Shown here piece by piece: positions 40,910-49,849 of a stretch of DNA of 64,000 nucleotides (position 1 is its first letter; each line of letters starts with the position of its first letter). The position numbers were made by a program, and so were the translations under genes. Source of the stretch: Solwaraspora sp. WMMD1047 (GTDB taxonomy: Bacteria > Actinomycetota > Actinomycetes > Mycobacteriales > Micromonosporaceae); NCBI RefSeq assembly GCF_029626155.1, contig NZ_JARUBL010000001.1, forward strand, positions 3,452,501 through 3,516,500, written 5' to 3'. The notes below the pieces were generated by a model. It did not search any database. It worked only from the letters and a program-made list of their open reading frames with translations, and was not told where the DNA came from.

Positions 40910-42307
40910 TCACCGGGTGGGGACGACCGCCCGGATGGTGCCGTCGGGGTTGAACTCCATCCGGTCGATGGCGAGCTCGCGGTTGGTTCCGTCGCCGGCC
41001 GGGATGGCGAAGCGGTGGTAGGCGATGTACCAGGTGTCGGTGCCGGGCGCCCGCACCACGGAGTGATGGCCCGGCCCGCGGACACCCGCCGCCAGGTTCT
41101 TCTGCAGGACGACGCCGCGCCGCGTCCACGGGCCGGCCGGTGACGTCGCGATCCCGTAGGCGACCCGGTAGTCCTCGCTGCGGGTGTCGTTCTCCGACCA
41201 CATCAGGTAGTACCGGCCGGCCCGCTTGAACACGAACGGGGCCTCGTTGTAGCCGGCCGGGGTGATGGTGCGTACCTGTGCGGGGTCGTACGAGACCAGG
41301 TCCGCGTTCAGCGGGACCATCCGGGCCACCCCCTGCCCCCAGTAGAGGTAGGACCGGCCGTCGTCGTCGGTGAAGACCATCGGGTCGATGGCCTGGCCGC
41401 CGGGGAACTGGCCGCTGCTGACCAGCGGCCGGCCGAGCGCATCCCGGAACGGTCCGGTGGGCGAGTCGGCCACCGCCACGCCGAGCTGCTTGGCGGTGTT
41501 ACCGGTGGCCGATCCGCCGCTGAAGTAGAGGTAGTAGCGGTTGTTCCGCGTCGTCACCGCCGGCGCCCACGCGGAATTGTCGGCCCACGACACGTCCGGT
41601 CCGTGGTCGAGGATCACGCCGTGGTCGGTCCAGTTCACCAGGTCGGGGGAGGAGAACGCCTTGTAGTAGGTGCCGCTCCAGCCCGCGTACCCGTCGGTGG
41701 TGGGGTAGAGGTAGTACCGGCCGTCGAAGGTGGTCAGGTGCGGGTCGGCGAACAGCCCCGGCACCACCGGCCCGACGTTCGTGCTCGGCGCCCACGGCGC
41801 GGTGATCCGGAACGAACTGTCCGCGCGGAAGGCCGCCGTGTCGGCGTACGGGTCGAGCCGGAGGGTGAAGTCGCGGTGCCGGATCCGGTGCTGCGGATAG
41901 TTGTACGAGACGAGTGACACCGAACCGGCGACCGAGCCGGCCACCGGGCAGAAGGTGGCGTCGGCCCGGAAGCCCGGGTCGCCGGTGTTGGCGTCGACCC
42001 GCAGCAGCCAGTCCCGGTGCCGCAGGAAGAGTCCGGACCGGGTCTGCAGCGAATAGCAGGTCGGCGAGGCCAGCCCGTTCACCACCGTGAAGGTGGCGTC
42101 CTGGGCGGCCTGCGCGCCGCTGGCCGAGCTGATCGCGTCGAGCCGGCCGACGAAGTCGAGATGTCGCACGTACCGGCCCGGGTAGTTGACCGATTCCAGC
42201 GATCGGGCGCCGGTCGGCAGCGCGGCCGCCCGGGCCGGCCCGCCGGTGACGATCACCGCAACTGCCGCCAGCAGGATGGACATCCCCAGCGCGGTCCGGC
42301 TTCGCAT
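40910..42307 (-). CDS. Secreted AbfB (CBM42)-GH43 arabinosidase
   Basis: 465 residues. A signal peptide is followed by an N-terminal AbfB domain (about 35-170: LESVNYPGRYVRH, LQTRSGLFLRH, LVSYNYPQHRIRH) and then a GH43 propeller (about 180-465). The three acids are in LFADPHLTTF, QAIDPMVFTD and GYNEAPFVFK. The domain order is the reverse of the neighbouring GH43-AbfB. ATG 42305-42307 follows GGGAG by seven bases. A LacI-type operator (42321-42334) sits directly against the ribosome site, so repression can act on the transcript start and early elongation. Confidence 0.92.
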   Translation of the reverse strand: MRSRTALGMSILLAAVAVIVTGGPARAAALPTGARSLESVNYPGRYVRHLDFVGRLDAISSASGAQAAQDATFTVVNGLASPTCYSLQTRSGLFLRHRDWLLRVDANTGDPGFRADATFCPVAGSVAGSVSLVSYNYPQHRIRHRDFTLRLDPYADTAAFRADSSFRITAPWAPSTNVGPVVPGLFADPHLTTFDGRYYLYPTTDGYAGWSGTYYKAFSSPDLVNWTDHGVILDHGPDVSWADNSAWAPAVTTRNNRYYLYFSGGSATGNTAKQLGVAVADSPTGPFRDALGRPLVSSGQFPGGQAIDPMVFTDDDGRSYLYWGQGVARMVPLNADLVSYDPAQVRTITPAGYNEAPFVFKRAGRYYLMWSENDTRSEDYRVAYGIATSPAGPWTRRGVVLQKNLAAGVRGPGHHSVVRAPGTDTWYIAYHRFAIPAGDGTNRELAIDRMEFNPDGTIRAVVPTR

Positions 42308-42320
42308 CGGCGAACTCCCA

Positions 42321-42334
42321 TGTTATCGCTCACA
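42321..42334 (+). promoter_or_regulatory. LacI-type operator TGTTATCGCTCACA (copy 2)
   Basis: Identical to the reverse complement of the site at 11279. It lies 14 bases upstream of the GH43-AbfB start. Confidence 0.72.
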
Positions 42335-42386
42335 TCGCGCGACCTGGTGGGGTCGGCTCATGAGGATGTTTCGAGGATGTGTCGAA

Positions 42387-42414
42387 GTGTTAAGGCCCGC
42401 CATGGCTTTGTCAA
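42387..42414 (-). promoter_or_regulatory. Promoter of GH43-AbfB
   Basis: On the minus strand, TTGACA (42409-42414) and TAACAC (42387-42392) lie 16 bases apart. Confidence 0.45.
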
Positions 42415-42611
42415 GCCATCCTTGTCGATGTCCGGTGCCCGCCGTCGCCGGACGCAAGCCCTTACCGGTGTGTCGCCGGCCTCACTATTCGTGGTCTGCT
42501 CCGGGTGCCGCCCCCGAGGCGGAACGCATAGCCTTTCACCGATCGGTTCCGCCCACGGGAACGGGGTCCACGGGGGACCACAGCGGCGCCGGTCCGAGGG
42601 GAGACACGGGG

Positions 42612-43868
42612 ATGCGTCCTGCGCGCACCGTCCTGCGCCGAATCGCCACACTCGCCACCGCCGTGACCGTGCTGGTCGCCAGCACCGGGTCGACGGCCAT
42701 CGCCACCTCCGAACCCGAGACCCGGTCCGGACCCGACACCGGGTCCACCGCCGCCGCCGCGCGCCTGCGGCTCGCGCCGGCCGACGCCGCGATCCCGGAC
42801 AGCTACCTGGTGGTGCTGCGCGACACCGGCCCGGCCCGCGCCGACGTCGGCCGGGCCGCCACCGCACTGACCGCCCGCTACGGCGGCACGATCGGCCACC
42901 GCTACACCGCCGCCCTGCGCGGCTTCTCGGTCCGGGCCAGCGCCGCCGTGGCCCGCCGGATCGCGGCCGACCCGGCGGTCGAACTCGTCGAGCAGAACCG
43001 GACCGTCCAGCTCGACGACACCCAGCCCAACCCGCCGTCCTGGGGGCTCGACCGGATCGACCAGCTCGACCTCCCGCTGGACAGCTCCTACACCTACCCG
43101 GGCAGCGCCGGCCAAGGTGTGCACATCTACATCGTGGACACCGGCATCCGGATGACCCACCAGGACTTCGGCGGCCGGGCGGTGAACGGTGTCGACCTGG
43201 TCGACGGCGGCGCCGCCGACGACTGCCACGGCCACGGTTCACACGTCGCCGGCACCGCCGGCGGCACCAGCTACGGGGTGGCCAAGCTCGCCACCCTGGT
43301 CGCGGTGCGGGTCTTCGACTGCATCGGCACCGGCGGCCTGGACCGGGTGGTGGCCGCCGTCGACTGGATCACCGCCAACGCCGTGCACCCGGCGGTCGCC
43401 AACCTCAGCCTCGGCTACCAGGTCTCCTCCGATCCGGCCGGCACGCTGGAGACCGCCGTGAACAACTCGATCGCCTCGGGCATCACCTACGCTCTCTCGG
43501 CGGGCAACGACAACGGCGACGCCTGCGCGAAGACCCCGTCCCGGACGCCGGCCGCGATCACGGTGGCCGCCTCGCAGAGCAACGACGGCACCTGGCCGAG
43601 CTCGAACGAAGGCCCCTGCGTGGACCTCTTCGCGCCGGGTCTGAACGTGGTCTCCGCCGGACACAGCTCCGACACCCACCAGGTCTACCGCAGCGGCACC
43701 TCGATGGCCGCGCCGCACGTGGCCGGCGCCGCCGCGTTGATTCTGGGCGCCGACCCGTCCCGGACCCCGCAACAGGTCCGGGACGAGATCGTCGCCGAGG
43801 CCACCCCCGACACCCTGAACTGGGTCACCTCCGACACCGTCAACCTGCTGCTACACGTCGGCCCCTGA
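42612..43868 (+). CDS. Secreted subtilisin-like S8 peptidase with I9 propeptide
   Basis: 418 residues. A Sec signal and inhibitor_I9 propeptide (DSYLVVLRDT, ALRGFSVRAS) precede the S8 domain. The catalytic triad is Asp176 (YIVDTGIR), His208 (GHGSHVAG) and Ser364 (GTSMAAPHVAG); the oxyanion Asn is in SAGNDNG. The order matches proteinase K-like kexin/thermitase secreted proteases of actinomycetes, with cysteines in DDCHGHG and RVFDC. ATG 42612 has GGGGAGA upstream. It converges on the ABC exporter at 43885. Confidence 0.95.
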   Translation: MRPARTVLRRIATLATAVTVLVASTGSTAIATSEPETRSGPDTGSTAAAARLRLAPADAAIPDSYLVVLRDTGPARADVGRAATALTARYGGTIGHRYTAALRGFSVRASAAVARRIAADPAVELVEQNRTVQLDDTQPNPPSWGLDRIDQLDLPLDSSYTYPGSAGQGVHIYIVDTGIRMTHQDFGGRAVNGVDLVDGGAADDCHGHGSHVAGTAGGTSYGVAKLATLVAVRVFDCIGTGGLDRVVAAVDWITANAVHPAVANLSLGYQVSSDPAGTLETAVNNSIASGITYALSAGNDNGDACAKTPSRTPAAITVAASQSNDGTWPSSNEGPCVDLFAPGLNVVSAGHSSDTHQVYRSGTSMAAPHVAGAAALILGADPSRTPQQVRDEIVAEATPDTLNWVTSDTVNLLLHVGP

Positions 43869-43884
43869 CCTGATCCGGGGCGAC

Positions 43885-45825
43885 TCACCGGCCGCCCGGG
43901 GCGGATCCGACCAGATCGGGTCCGCCCCGGTCGGGTCCGGCCTGGTCGGGCGCCTCCCGGCCTGGTCCCTCCTGGGCGAACTGGGTGCGGTAGAGCTCCC
44001 GGTATCGACCGCCGGCAGCGAGCAGTTCGGCGTGCCGCCCCCGCTCGACGATGCGGCCGTCCTCCACCACCAGGATCTGATCGGCGGCCCGGATGGTGGA
44101 CAACCGGTGGGCGATGACCACGCTGGTCCGGCCGGCCAGGGCCGCGCCGAGGGCGGCCTGCACGGCGGCCTCGGAGGTGGCGTCGAGATGGGCGGTTGCC
44201 TCGTCCAGGATGACCACCCGGGGCCGGGCCAGCAGCAGCCGGGCGATGGTGAGTCGCTGCCGCTCCCCGCCGGAGAGCCGGTAGCCCCGCTCGCCCACCA
44301 CCGTGTCGAGGCCGTCGGGCAGGCTGGCCACCAGGTCGTCCAGTCGGGCCCGGCGCAGCACCTCCCACAGTTCCGGTTCGGTGGCCGCCGGCCGGGCGAA
44401 GAGCAGGTTCGCCCGGATCGACTCGTGGAACAGGTGGCCGTCCTGGGTCACCACGCCGAGGGCGGACCGGATCGACTCGGCCGACAGCTCGCGTACGTCC
44501 CGACCGGAGAGCCGGACCGCACCGCTGTCCACGTCGTAGAGCCGGGGCAGGAGTTGCGCGATCGTGGACTTGCCGGCGCCGGAGGAGCCGACCAGCGCGA
44601 CCATCTCGCCGGGCTCGGCCCGGAACGACACGCCGTGCAGAACCTCCTCGCCGCCCCGGTCGTCGAGCTTCGCGACGTCCTCCAGCGACGCCAGCGACAC
44701 CCGGTCGGCGGCCGGGTAGCCGAACCGGACGTCGTCGAACTCGACCGCCACCGGTCCGTCCGGCAGTGCTCCGGCGCCGGCCCGGTCGGTGATCAGCGGC
44801 TCCAGGTCGAGGATCTCGAAGACCCGGTCGAAGCTCACCAGGGCACTCATCACCTCGACCCGGGCGCTGGCCAGCGCGGTCAGCGGCGCGTAGAGGCGGG
44901 ACAGCAGCAGGGCCAGAGCGACGACCGCCCCGGCGTCGAGCCGGCCGGTCAGGGCGTAGAAGCCGCCCAGCCCGTACACCAGCGCCAGCGCCAGCGAGCC
45001 GACGACGGTGAGCGCGGTGATGAAGACCCACTGCAGCATCGCGGTGCGGATGCCGATGTCGCGGACCCGGCGCGCCCGGGCGGCGAACTCGGCGGACTCC
45101 TCGGCCGGCCGACCGTAGAGCTTGACCAGGGTGGCGCCGGGTGCCGAGAACCGCTCGGTCATCCGGTTGCTCATCGCCGCGTTGTGTTCGGCCGCCTCCC
45201 GTTGCAGCCGGGCCAGCCGGGAGCCCATCCGGCGGGCCGGGAGCACGAAGACCGGCAACAGCAACAGGGTCAGCAGGGTGATCTGCCACGAGATGCTGAG
45301 CATCACCGCGAGGGTCAGCAGCAGCGTGACGACGTTGCCGACCACTCCGGACAGGGTGTCACTGAACGCCCGCTGCGCCCCGATGACGTCGTTGTTGAGC
45401 CGGCTGACAAGCGCCCCCGTGCGGGTCCGGGTGAAGAACGCGACCGGCATCCGTTGCACGTGGTCGAAGACCGCCGTCCGCAGGGCGACGATAAGCCCTT
45501 CCCCGATGCTTGCCGACAGATAGCGGGTGACCAGGCCGAGTCCGGCCTCGGCGAGTGCGATCACCGCGATCAGCACCGCCAGCCGGACCACCACCCCGGG
45601 GTCGGCCCCGGACCCGATCGCGTCGACGACCCGGCCGGCGAGCACCGGCGCGGCGACGGTCAACACCGCCGTCACCACACTCAGCCCCAGGAACAGCATG
45701 ATCGGCGTACGGTGCGGCCGGGTGAACCGGGCGATCCGTTTGAATGTCTGGCGGGACAGTGGTCGCTCGTCCCGGGCGTTCATCGCGTGGTGCAGGGATA
45801 CCCACGCGGTGACCTCCATGCTCAT
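43885..45825 (-). CDS. ABC exporter, fused permease and ATPase (multidrug type)
   Basis: 646 residues. Six membrane helices (about 40-330) carry intracellular loops (SRLNNDVIGAQRAFSD). The ATPase domain has Walker A GSSGAGKST, signature LSGGERQR, Walker B VVILDEAT and the H-loop IAHRLSTI. The last 30 residues are Gly/Pro/Asp repeats without known role. As a half-transporter it should work as a homodimer. ATG 45823-45825 follows GGGAGGT. The promoter has a 19-bp spacer with a MerR-type dyad, so it is probably induced by a drug, metal or redox compound. Confidence 0.95.
   Translation of the reverse strand: MSMEVTAWVSLHHAMNARDERPLSRQTFKRIARFTRPHRTPIMLFLGLSVVTAVLTVAAPVLAGRVVDAIGSGADPGVVVRLAVLIAVIALAEAGLGLVTRYLSASIGEGLIVALRTAVFDHVQRMPVAFFTRTRTGALVSRLNNDVIGAQRAFSDTLSGVVGNVVTLLLTLAVMLSISWQITLLTLLLLPVFVLPARRMGSRLARLQREAAEHNAAMSNRMTERFSAPGATLVKLYGRPAEESAEFAARARRVRDIGIRTAMLQWVFITALTVVGSLALALVYGLGGFYALTGRLDAGAVVALALLLSRLYAPLTALASARVEVMSALVSFDRVFEILDLEPLITDRAGAGALPDGPVAVEFDDVRFGYPAADRVSLASLEDVAKLDDRGGEEVLHGVSFRAEPGEMVALVGSSGAGKSTIAQLLPRLYDVDSGAVRLSGRDVRELSAESIRSALGVVTQDGHLFHESIRANLLFARPAATEPELWEVLRRARLDDLVASLPDGLDTVVGERGYRLSGGERQRLTIARLLLARPRVVILDEATAHLDATSEAAVQAALGAALAGRTSVVIAHRLSTIRAADQILVVEDGRIVERGRHAELLAAGGRYRELYRTQFAQEGPGREAPDQAGPDRGGPDLVGSAPGGR
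43898..43928 (-). terminator. Hairpin inside the C-terminal codons of the ABC exporter
   Basis: GGGGCGGA (43898-43905) pairs with TCCGCCCC (43921-43928), and CCGA (43907-43910) pairs with TCGG (43916-43919). It lies between the convergent subtilase and exporter ends. Confidence 0.6.
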
Positions 45826-45843
45826 CGTCTACCTCCCGGCGAG

Positions 45844-45874
45844 ACGGTAGAACCTGGAGTGCGCTGTAGGTCAA
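45844..45874 (-). promoter_or_regulatory. MerR-family regulated promoter of the ABC exporter
   Basis: On the minus strand, -35 TTGACC (45869-45874) and -10 TACCGT (45844-45849) are separated by 19 bases. The perfect dyad ACCTnnAG-N4-CTnnAGGT (45852-45871) fills the spacer. This layout is the hallmark of MerR/SoxR activators. No MerR gene is in the window. Confidence 0.75.
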
Positions 45875-45894
45875 GCCGGTTCGGCGCGGCCGGG

Positions 45895-47208
45895 TCAGGG
45901 CCAGGACCGTCGGGTGGCCGGCATCGCGGCCGAGCCGTCCGGACGGGGCACCACACCCAGCACCTGGTGCACGGAGATACCGCCGTCGGTGAAGCCGACC
46001 CGGGAGGCGGCCAGATACAGCCGCCAGATCCGGGCCCGCGTCTCGCCGACCAGCTCGACGGCGCGGTCCCAACCGCCCGCCAGGTTCGCCGACCACTCGC
46101 GCAGCGTCCGGGCGTAGTGCTCGCGCAGCGCCTCCACGTCGCGTACCTCGAAGCCGGCGCGCTGCATCGCCAGCACCACCTCCCCGACGTCGATCAGCTC
46201 CCCGTCCGGGAAGACGTACCGTCCGATGAAGGTGCGCGATCCGACCCGGGAGCCGCCGACCGAGGAGATGGCGTGGTTGAGCAGCCGACCGGTTGGCCGC
46301 AGCAGCCCACGCAGGATCTCGAAGTAGGCGCCGATCCGTCGGGCGCCGACGTGTTCGAACATGCCGACCGAGCTGATCGCGTCGAAGGTCTCGCCGGCCA
46401 GCTCGCGGTAGTCCTGCAACCGGATCTCCACCCGGTCGGCCAGCCCGGCCGCGCGGACCCGCTCCCGGGCCAGCTCGGCCTGCTGCCGGCTGATCGTGAC
46501 GCCGACCACCTCGACGCCGTGCGCCGCCGCCGCGTGCAGGGCAAGCGATCCCCAGCCGCAGCCGACATCGAGCAGCCGGGCGCCGCCACGCTCGTCGAGC
46601 CCGAGCTTGTGGCAGATCAGCTCGTGTTTGGACCGCTGCGCCTCGGCCAGGCCGACGTCGTCGTCGGGGAACCGGGCGCAGGAGTAGGTCAGGCTCGGGC
46701 CGAGCAGCAGCCGGTAGAAGTCGTTGCCGACGTCGTAGTGGTGGCTGATCGCCCGGGCGTCGCGGCGCAGGGAGTGCAGCCGGCCGTGCCGCCGGGCCTC
46801 CTCTGCCGGGGGCGGCAGCGGCGGACCGAGCGCCCCGAGCCGGCCGGCCACCCGCAGCGCGGTCCAGGCCGCGCCGAGCCCGAGCCGGGCGTCACGCGGC
46901 GCGGCGGTCTGCAGTGCGCGGAGCACCTCGAACGCATCGCCGGTCAGGTCGAGGTCGCCGGCGACGTAGGCCCGGCCGAGGCCGAGTTCACCGGGGGACC
47001 AGAACATCCGCCGCAGCGCCCGGGCCGACCGGACCACGACGGCGCCCGGACCGTCCGGCGGGCCGACGGAACTGCCGTCCCAGAAGGCGAACTGGACCGG
47101 CGGCCGGTCGCCCAGCGTCGCCCGCAGCAGGGGCGTGAACTGCTCGGCCACCGTGGCGGTGGCCGGCGGTGTCGTGCTCGTGAACCGTTCGGTGTCCTGG
47201 GTGGCCAT
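45895..47208 (-). CDS. Cyclopropane-fatty-acyl-phospholipid synthase (SAM methyltransferase)
   Basis: 437 residues. The N-terminal SCP2-like region is followed by ISHHYDVGNDFYRLLLGPSLTYSCA, the SAM motif LLDVGCGWGSLALHAA, and VTISRQQAELARERV. The motif SSVGMFEHVG carries the Glu of the bicarbonate site. It adds a methylene or methyl group to unsaturated acyl chains of membrane lipids. ATG 47208 is taken; ATG 47247 is possible, 27 bases after the kinase stop. It may be cotranscribed with the two-component genes upstream. Confidence 0.92.
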   Translation of the reverse strand: MATQDTERFTSTTPPATATVAEQFTPLLRATLGDRPPVQFAFWDGSSVGPPDGPGAVVVRSARALRRMFWSPGELGLGRAYVAGDLDLTGDAFEVLRALQTAAPRDARLGLGAAWTALRVAGRLGALGPPLPPPAEEARRHGRLHSLRRDARAISHHYDVGNDFYRLLLGPSLTYSCARFPDDDVGLAEAQRSKHELICHKLGLDERGGARLLDVGCGWGSLALHAAAAHGVEVVGVTISRQQAELARERVRAAGLADRVEIRLQDYRELAGETFDAISSVGMFEHVGARRIGAYFEILRGLLRPTGRLLNHAISSVGGSRVGSRTFIGRYVFPDGELIDVGEVVLAMQRAGFEVRDVEALREHYARTLREWSANLAGGWDRAVELVGETRARIWRLYLAASRVGFTDGGISVHQVLGVVPRPDGSAAMPATRRSWP

Positions 47209-47274
47209 TTCGCCGCCTGCGCTTCCGTGGTCGCGATACCCGACCATTGTGCAACGCGGATCGGTCGGCCGGGG

Positions 47275-49005
47275 TTATGACCCGGGCACCGGAGGATGGT
47301 CGGGTCCGCCGGCTGCCGGCAGGGTGATGGTGAAGGCCGTGCCGGCTCCGGGCCGGCTGGTCGCGGTGATCGTGCCGCCGTGGTCGGTGATGATCTGCCG
47401 GGCGATGGCCAGCCCCAGCCCGCCGCCACCGGTCCGCCGTCCGCGCGCCCCGTCCGCCCGCCAGAACCGGTCGAAGATGTACGGGAGGGCCGCCTCGTCG
47501 ATGCCCACCCCGGTGTCGGTCACCCGGATCACGGCGCCGTCGCCGGCCGGTTCGGTGGCCAGCGACACCGTGCCGCCCGGCGGTGTGGCCCGCAGCGCAT
47601 TGGTGATCAGGTTGCCGAGCACCTGGCGGAGCCGGTCCGGGTCGGCGTACCCGGATGGGCCCGGCCGGTCGGCGACCACGGTCAGGGTCACGCCGGCGGT
47701 CGCCGCCATCGCCTGGTGCGCGGTCCGGCAGTTCTCCAGCAGGTCGGCCAGATCCACCCGGCCCCGGTGGTAGGCGAGCCGCCCGGACTCGGCCAGGGCG
47801 AGCTCCTGCAGGTCGTCGACGATCCGTTGCTGCAGGACCGCCTCCTCGTGCAGCGAGGCGAACAGCTCGGGGGTGGGGGCGACCACGCCGTCGGCGAGCG
47901 CCTCCAGATATCCGCGCAGGTTGGCCAGGGGGGTCCGCAACTCGTGTGCGACGTCGGCGACCATCCGCCGTTGCCGCTCCTCGCCGCGCCGCAGCGAGTC
48001 GGCCATCCGGTTGAAGGAGCGGCCGAGCTCGGCGAGCTCGTCGGTGCCCCGGACGGGGACCCGGCTGGCCAGGTCGCCTCGGCCGAGCCGGTGGGCGGCA
48101 GCGGTCAGGGTGCCGATCGGCCGCAGCACCCGATGGCTGAGCAGCACGGTGCCGACGATGACCACGGCCGCCACCCCGCTGGCCGCGGCCAACAGGGGAC
48201 CGGTGGAGAGGCTGAACGCCGGCTCGCCCCGGGTGCCGAGGAAGACCTGCGCCGGTACGGGCGCGACGTCGCCGATCTCGTCGGTGAACGCCTGGGACAG
48301 GCATTGGTTCAGGACCTCGGCGGCTCCGAGGTCGGTCCGCCCCAGCTCGGGCGGAGTGGCGATGACCGGTCCCGCCCTGATCGCCGCGGCGCACCGGTCG
48401 ACCCGGGCTACGGCCGACTCGACCTCATCGCCCGAGGTGCCCGACTCCTGTCGGCAGCGGTCCACCGGATCTGCGTCGACGGAAATGTCGGACCCGACGC
48501 CGGGAGAGAAACGCGGTACGCCGAACGGGCCCGGCGAGACGGTGACGTCAAGCCCGTGGCGGGTCAGGCAGGCGGCGAGTCGGACCTCGACCCGGTAGTC
48601 GACTATCGCCTTCGTGGTGATCGCGGCGGCGTCGGCCAGCCCGCCGGGCAGGGCGAGCTGCGGGCGCGGATCGACGAAGGTGGTCGCGCTGCCGAGCGGC
48701 CGGGTGTCGCGTTGCTGCAGGGTGTCGGTGTCCACGATCACGACCCCGGACTCGGAGACCAGGTGCAGGCGCTGACCGGTCTGTTCGTACAGTTCGTTCA
48801 CTACGGCCGGGACGCCCTCCCAGGTGCCGTGCCGTTCGCCGTATTCGCGGAGCCGGGAGCCGACCATCTCGATCTGTGCCTCGTCGACCGTCGCCGATGC
48901 GGCGAACTGCCGGGACGCCTGACTGAGCGTCAGCCAGGCGGTCGCCCCGGTCGCGGTCACCGCGACGGCGACGACCAGCAGCAGGACCCGCAGCCGGAAG
49001 CTCAC
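47275..49005 (-). CDS. Membrane sensor histidine kinase
   Basis: 576 residues. An N-terminal helix (about 8-28) and a second membrane helix (about 270-290) flank a large extracellular sensor of about 240 residues with several cysteines (LAACLTRHG, VDRCRQESG, DRCAAAI, LNQCLSQ). HAMP follows, then the dimerisation box with phospho-accepting His354 (HELRTPLANLRGY) and the ATPase (NLITNALRATPPGG, DTGVGI, GLGLAIARQI). GTG 49003-49005 overlaps the regulator stop. The Cys-rich sensor of unknown ligand is unusual. Confidence 0.93.
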   Translation of the reverse strand: MSFRLRVLLLVVAVAVTATGATAWLTLSQASRQFAASATVDEAQIEMVGSRLREYGERHGTWEGVPAVVNELYEQTGQRLHLVSESGVVIVDTDTLQQRDTRPLGSATTFVDPRPQLALPGGLADAAAITTKAIVDYRVEVRLAACLTRHGLDVTVSPGPFGVPRFSPGVGSDISVDADPVDRCRQESGTSGDEVESAVARVDRCAAAIRAGPVIATPPELGRTDLGAAEVLNQCLSQAFTDEIGDVAPVPAQVFLGTRGEPAFSLSTGPLLAAASGVAAVVIVGTVLLSHRVLRPIGTLTAAAHRLGRGDLASRVPVRGTDELAELGRSFNRMADSLRRGEERQRRMVADVAHELRTPLANLRGYLEALADGVVAPTPELFASLHEEAVLQQRIVDDLQELALAESGRLAYHRGRVDLADLLENCRTAHQAMAATAGVTLTVVADRPGPSGYADPDRLRQVLGNLITNALRATPPGGTVSLATEPAGDGAVIRVTDTGVGIDEAALPYIFDRFWRADGARGRRTGGGGLGLAIARQIITDHGGTITATSRPGAGTAFTITLPAAGGPDHPPVPGS

Positions 49006-49754
49006 GCCGGCGGCCGCGGCGGCGGCGGGGTCGGCGCGGCGACTGCGGGCGGCGTCGGGTCCGACGGCCCGACCGCGACGAGCCGATAGCCGCGGCCGAA
49101 CACCGTCTGGACCCGGCCCGGCGAGCCGGGGTCAGTCTCGATCTTGCGGCGGAGGTTCATGACATGGGCGTCGACCGTGCGTTCCAGGACGAGATGGTCG
49201 AAGCCGAACGCCCGGTCGATGATCTGCGCCCTGGTGAAGACCCGGCCAGGCTCACCGGCCAGTACTTCCAGGATGCCGAATTCTTTGGCCGTCAGGACCA
49301 CCGGGCGGCCGGCCACCCGCACCTCGAACCGACCGGGGTCGACCTCCAGGTCGCCGGCCCGCAGCACGGCCTGGCCGCCGGCGGCCAGCACCCCGGACCG
49401 GCGCAGCAGCGACCGGACCCGCGCGGCCAGTTCCCGGGGGCTGTACGGCTTGGTGATGTAGTCGTCGGCCCCGGTGTCGAGGCCGAGGAGGACGTCGTCC
49501 TCGGTGGTACGGGCGGTGAGCAGCAGCAGTGGGACATCGGACTCGGCCCGCAGGATCCGACACACGTCCAGACCGTTGAGCACCGGCATCATCACGTCGA
49601 GGATCACCAGATCGGGTCGACGGGCGCGGCACTGGTCGAGCGCGGCCCGTCCGTTGTCTACCACCAGCACGTCGTGCCCCTCGCGTTCGAGGTAGAGGCG
49701 CACCAGGTTGGCCTGCTTGGGGTTGTCCTCAGCGACCAGTATCCGTCCGTTCAT
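49002..49754 (-). CDS. OmpR-family response regulator
   Basis: 250 residues. Receiver Asp53 lies in LVILDVMMP, with acidic residues in VAEDN and the Lys in ITKPY. The winged helix has VFTRAQIIDRAFG and TVDAHVMNLRRKIE. A proline-rich tail ends the protein. ATG 49754 is chosen; a GTG 18 bases earlier is possible. It is cognate to the kinase that overlaps it. Targets are unknown; the downstream CFA synthase is the nearest candidate. Confidence 0.93.
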   Translation of the reverse strand: MNGRILVAEDNPKQANLVRLYLEREGHDVLVVDNGRAALDQCRARRPDLVILDVMMPVLNGLDVCRILRAESDVPLLLLTARTTEDDVLLGLDTGADDYITKPYSPRELAARVRSLLRRSGVLAAGGQAVLRAGDLEVDPGRFEVRVAGRPVVLTAKEFGILEVLAGEPGRVFTRAQIIDRAFGFDHLVLERTVDAHVMNLRRKIETDPGSPGRVQTVFGRGYRLVAVGPSDPTPPAVAAPTPPPPRPPA

Positions 49755-49849
49755 AGCCCGCCAATCGCTCACCGACAGTGATACCGCAGTGCCGTCTTGT
49801 GGCGGTCAGTCCCTTCGCCACGTGGCAGAGGGTAGCCGCCGGGGCCGCC

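Larger units (their letters stand above)
42308..42611. other. Divergent region between GH43-AbfB and subtilase genes
   Basis: 304 bases. It contains the operator at 42321-42334 and the GH43 promoter at 42387-42414, with AT-rich GAGGATGTTTCGA-like direct repeats around 42361-42386. No gene is supported. Confidence 0.55.

Noticed and set aside
44032-47280. A 1082-codon plus-strand frame opposite the exporter and CFA genes
   Set aside because: It crosses two well-supported genes on the other strand and has no recognisable domain.
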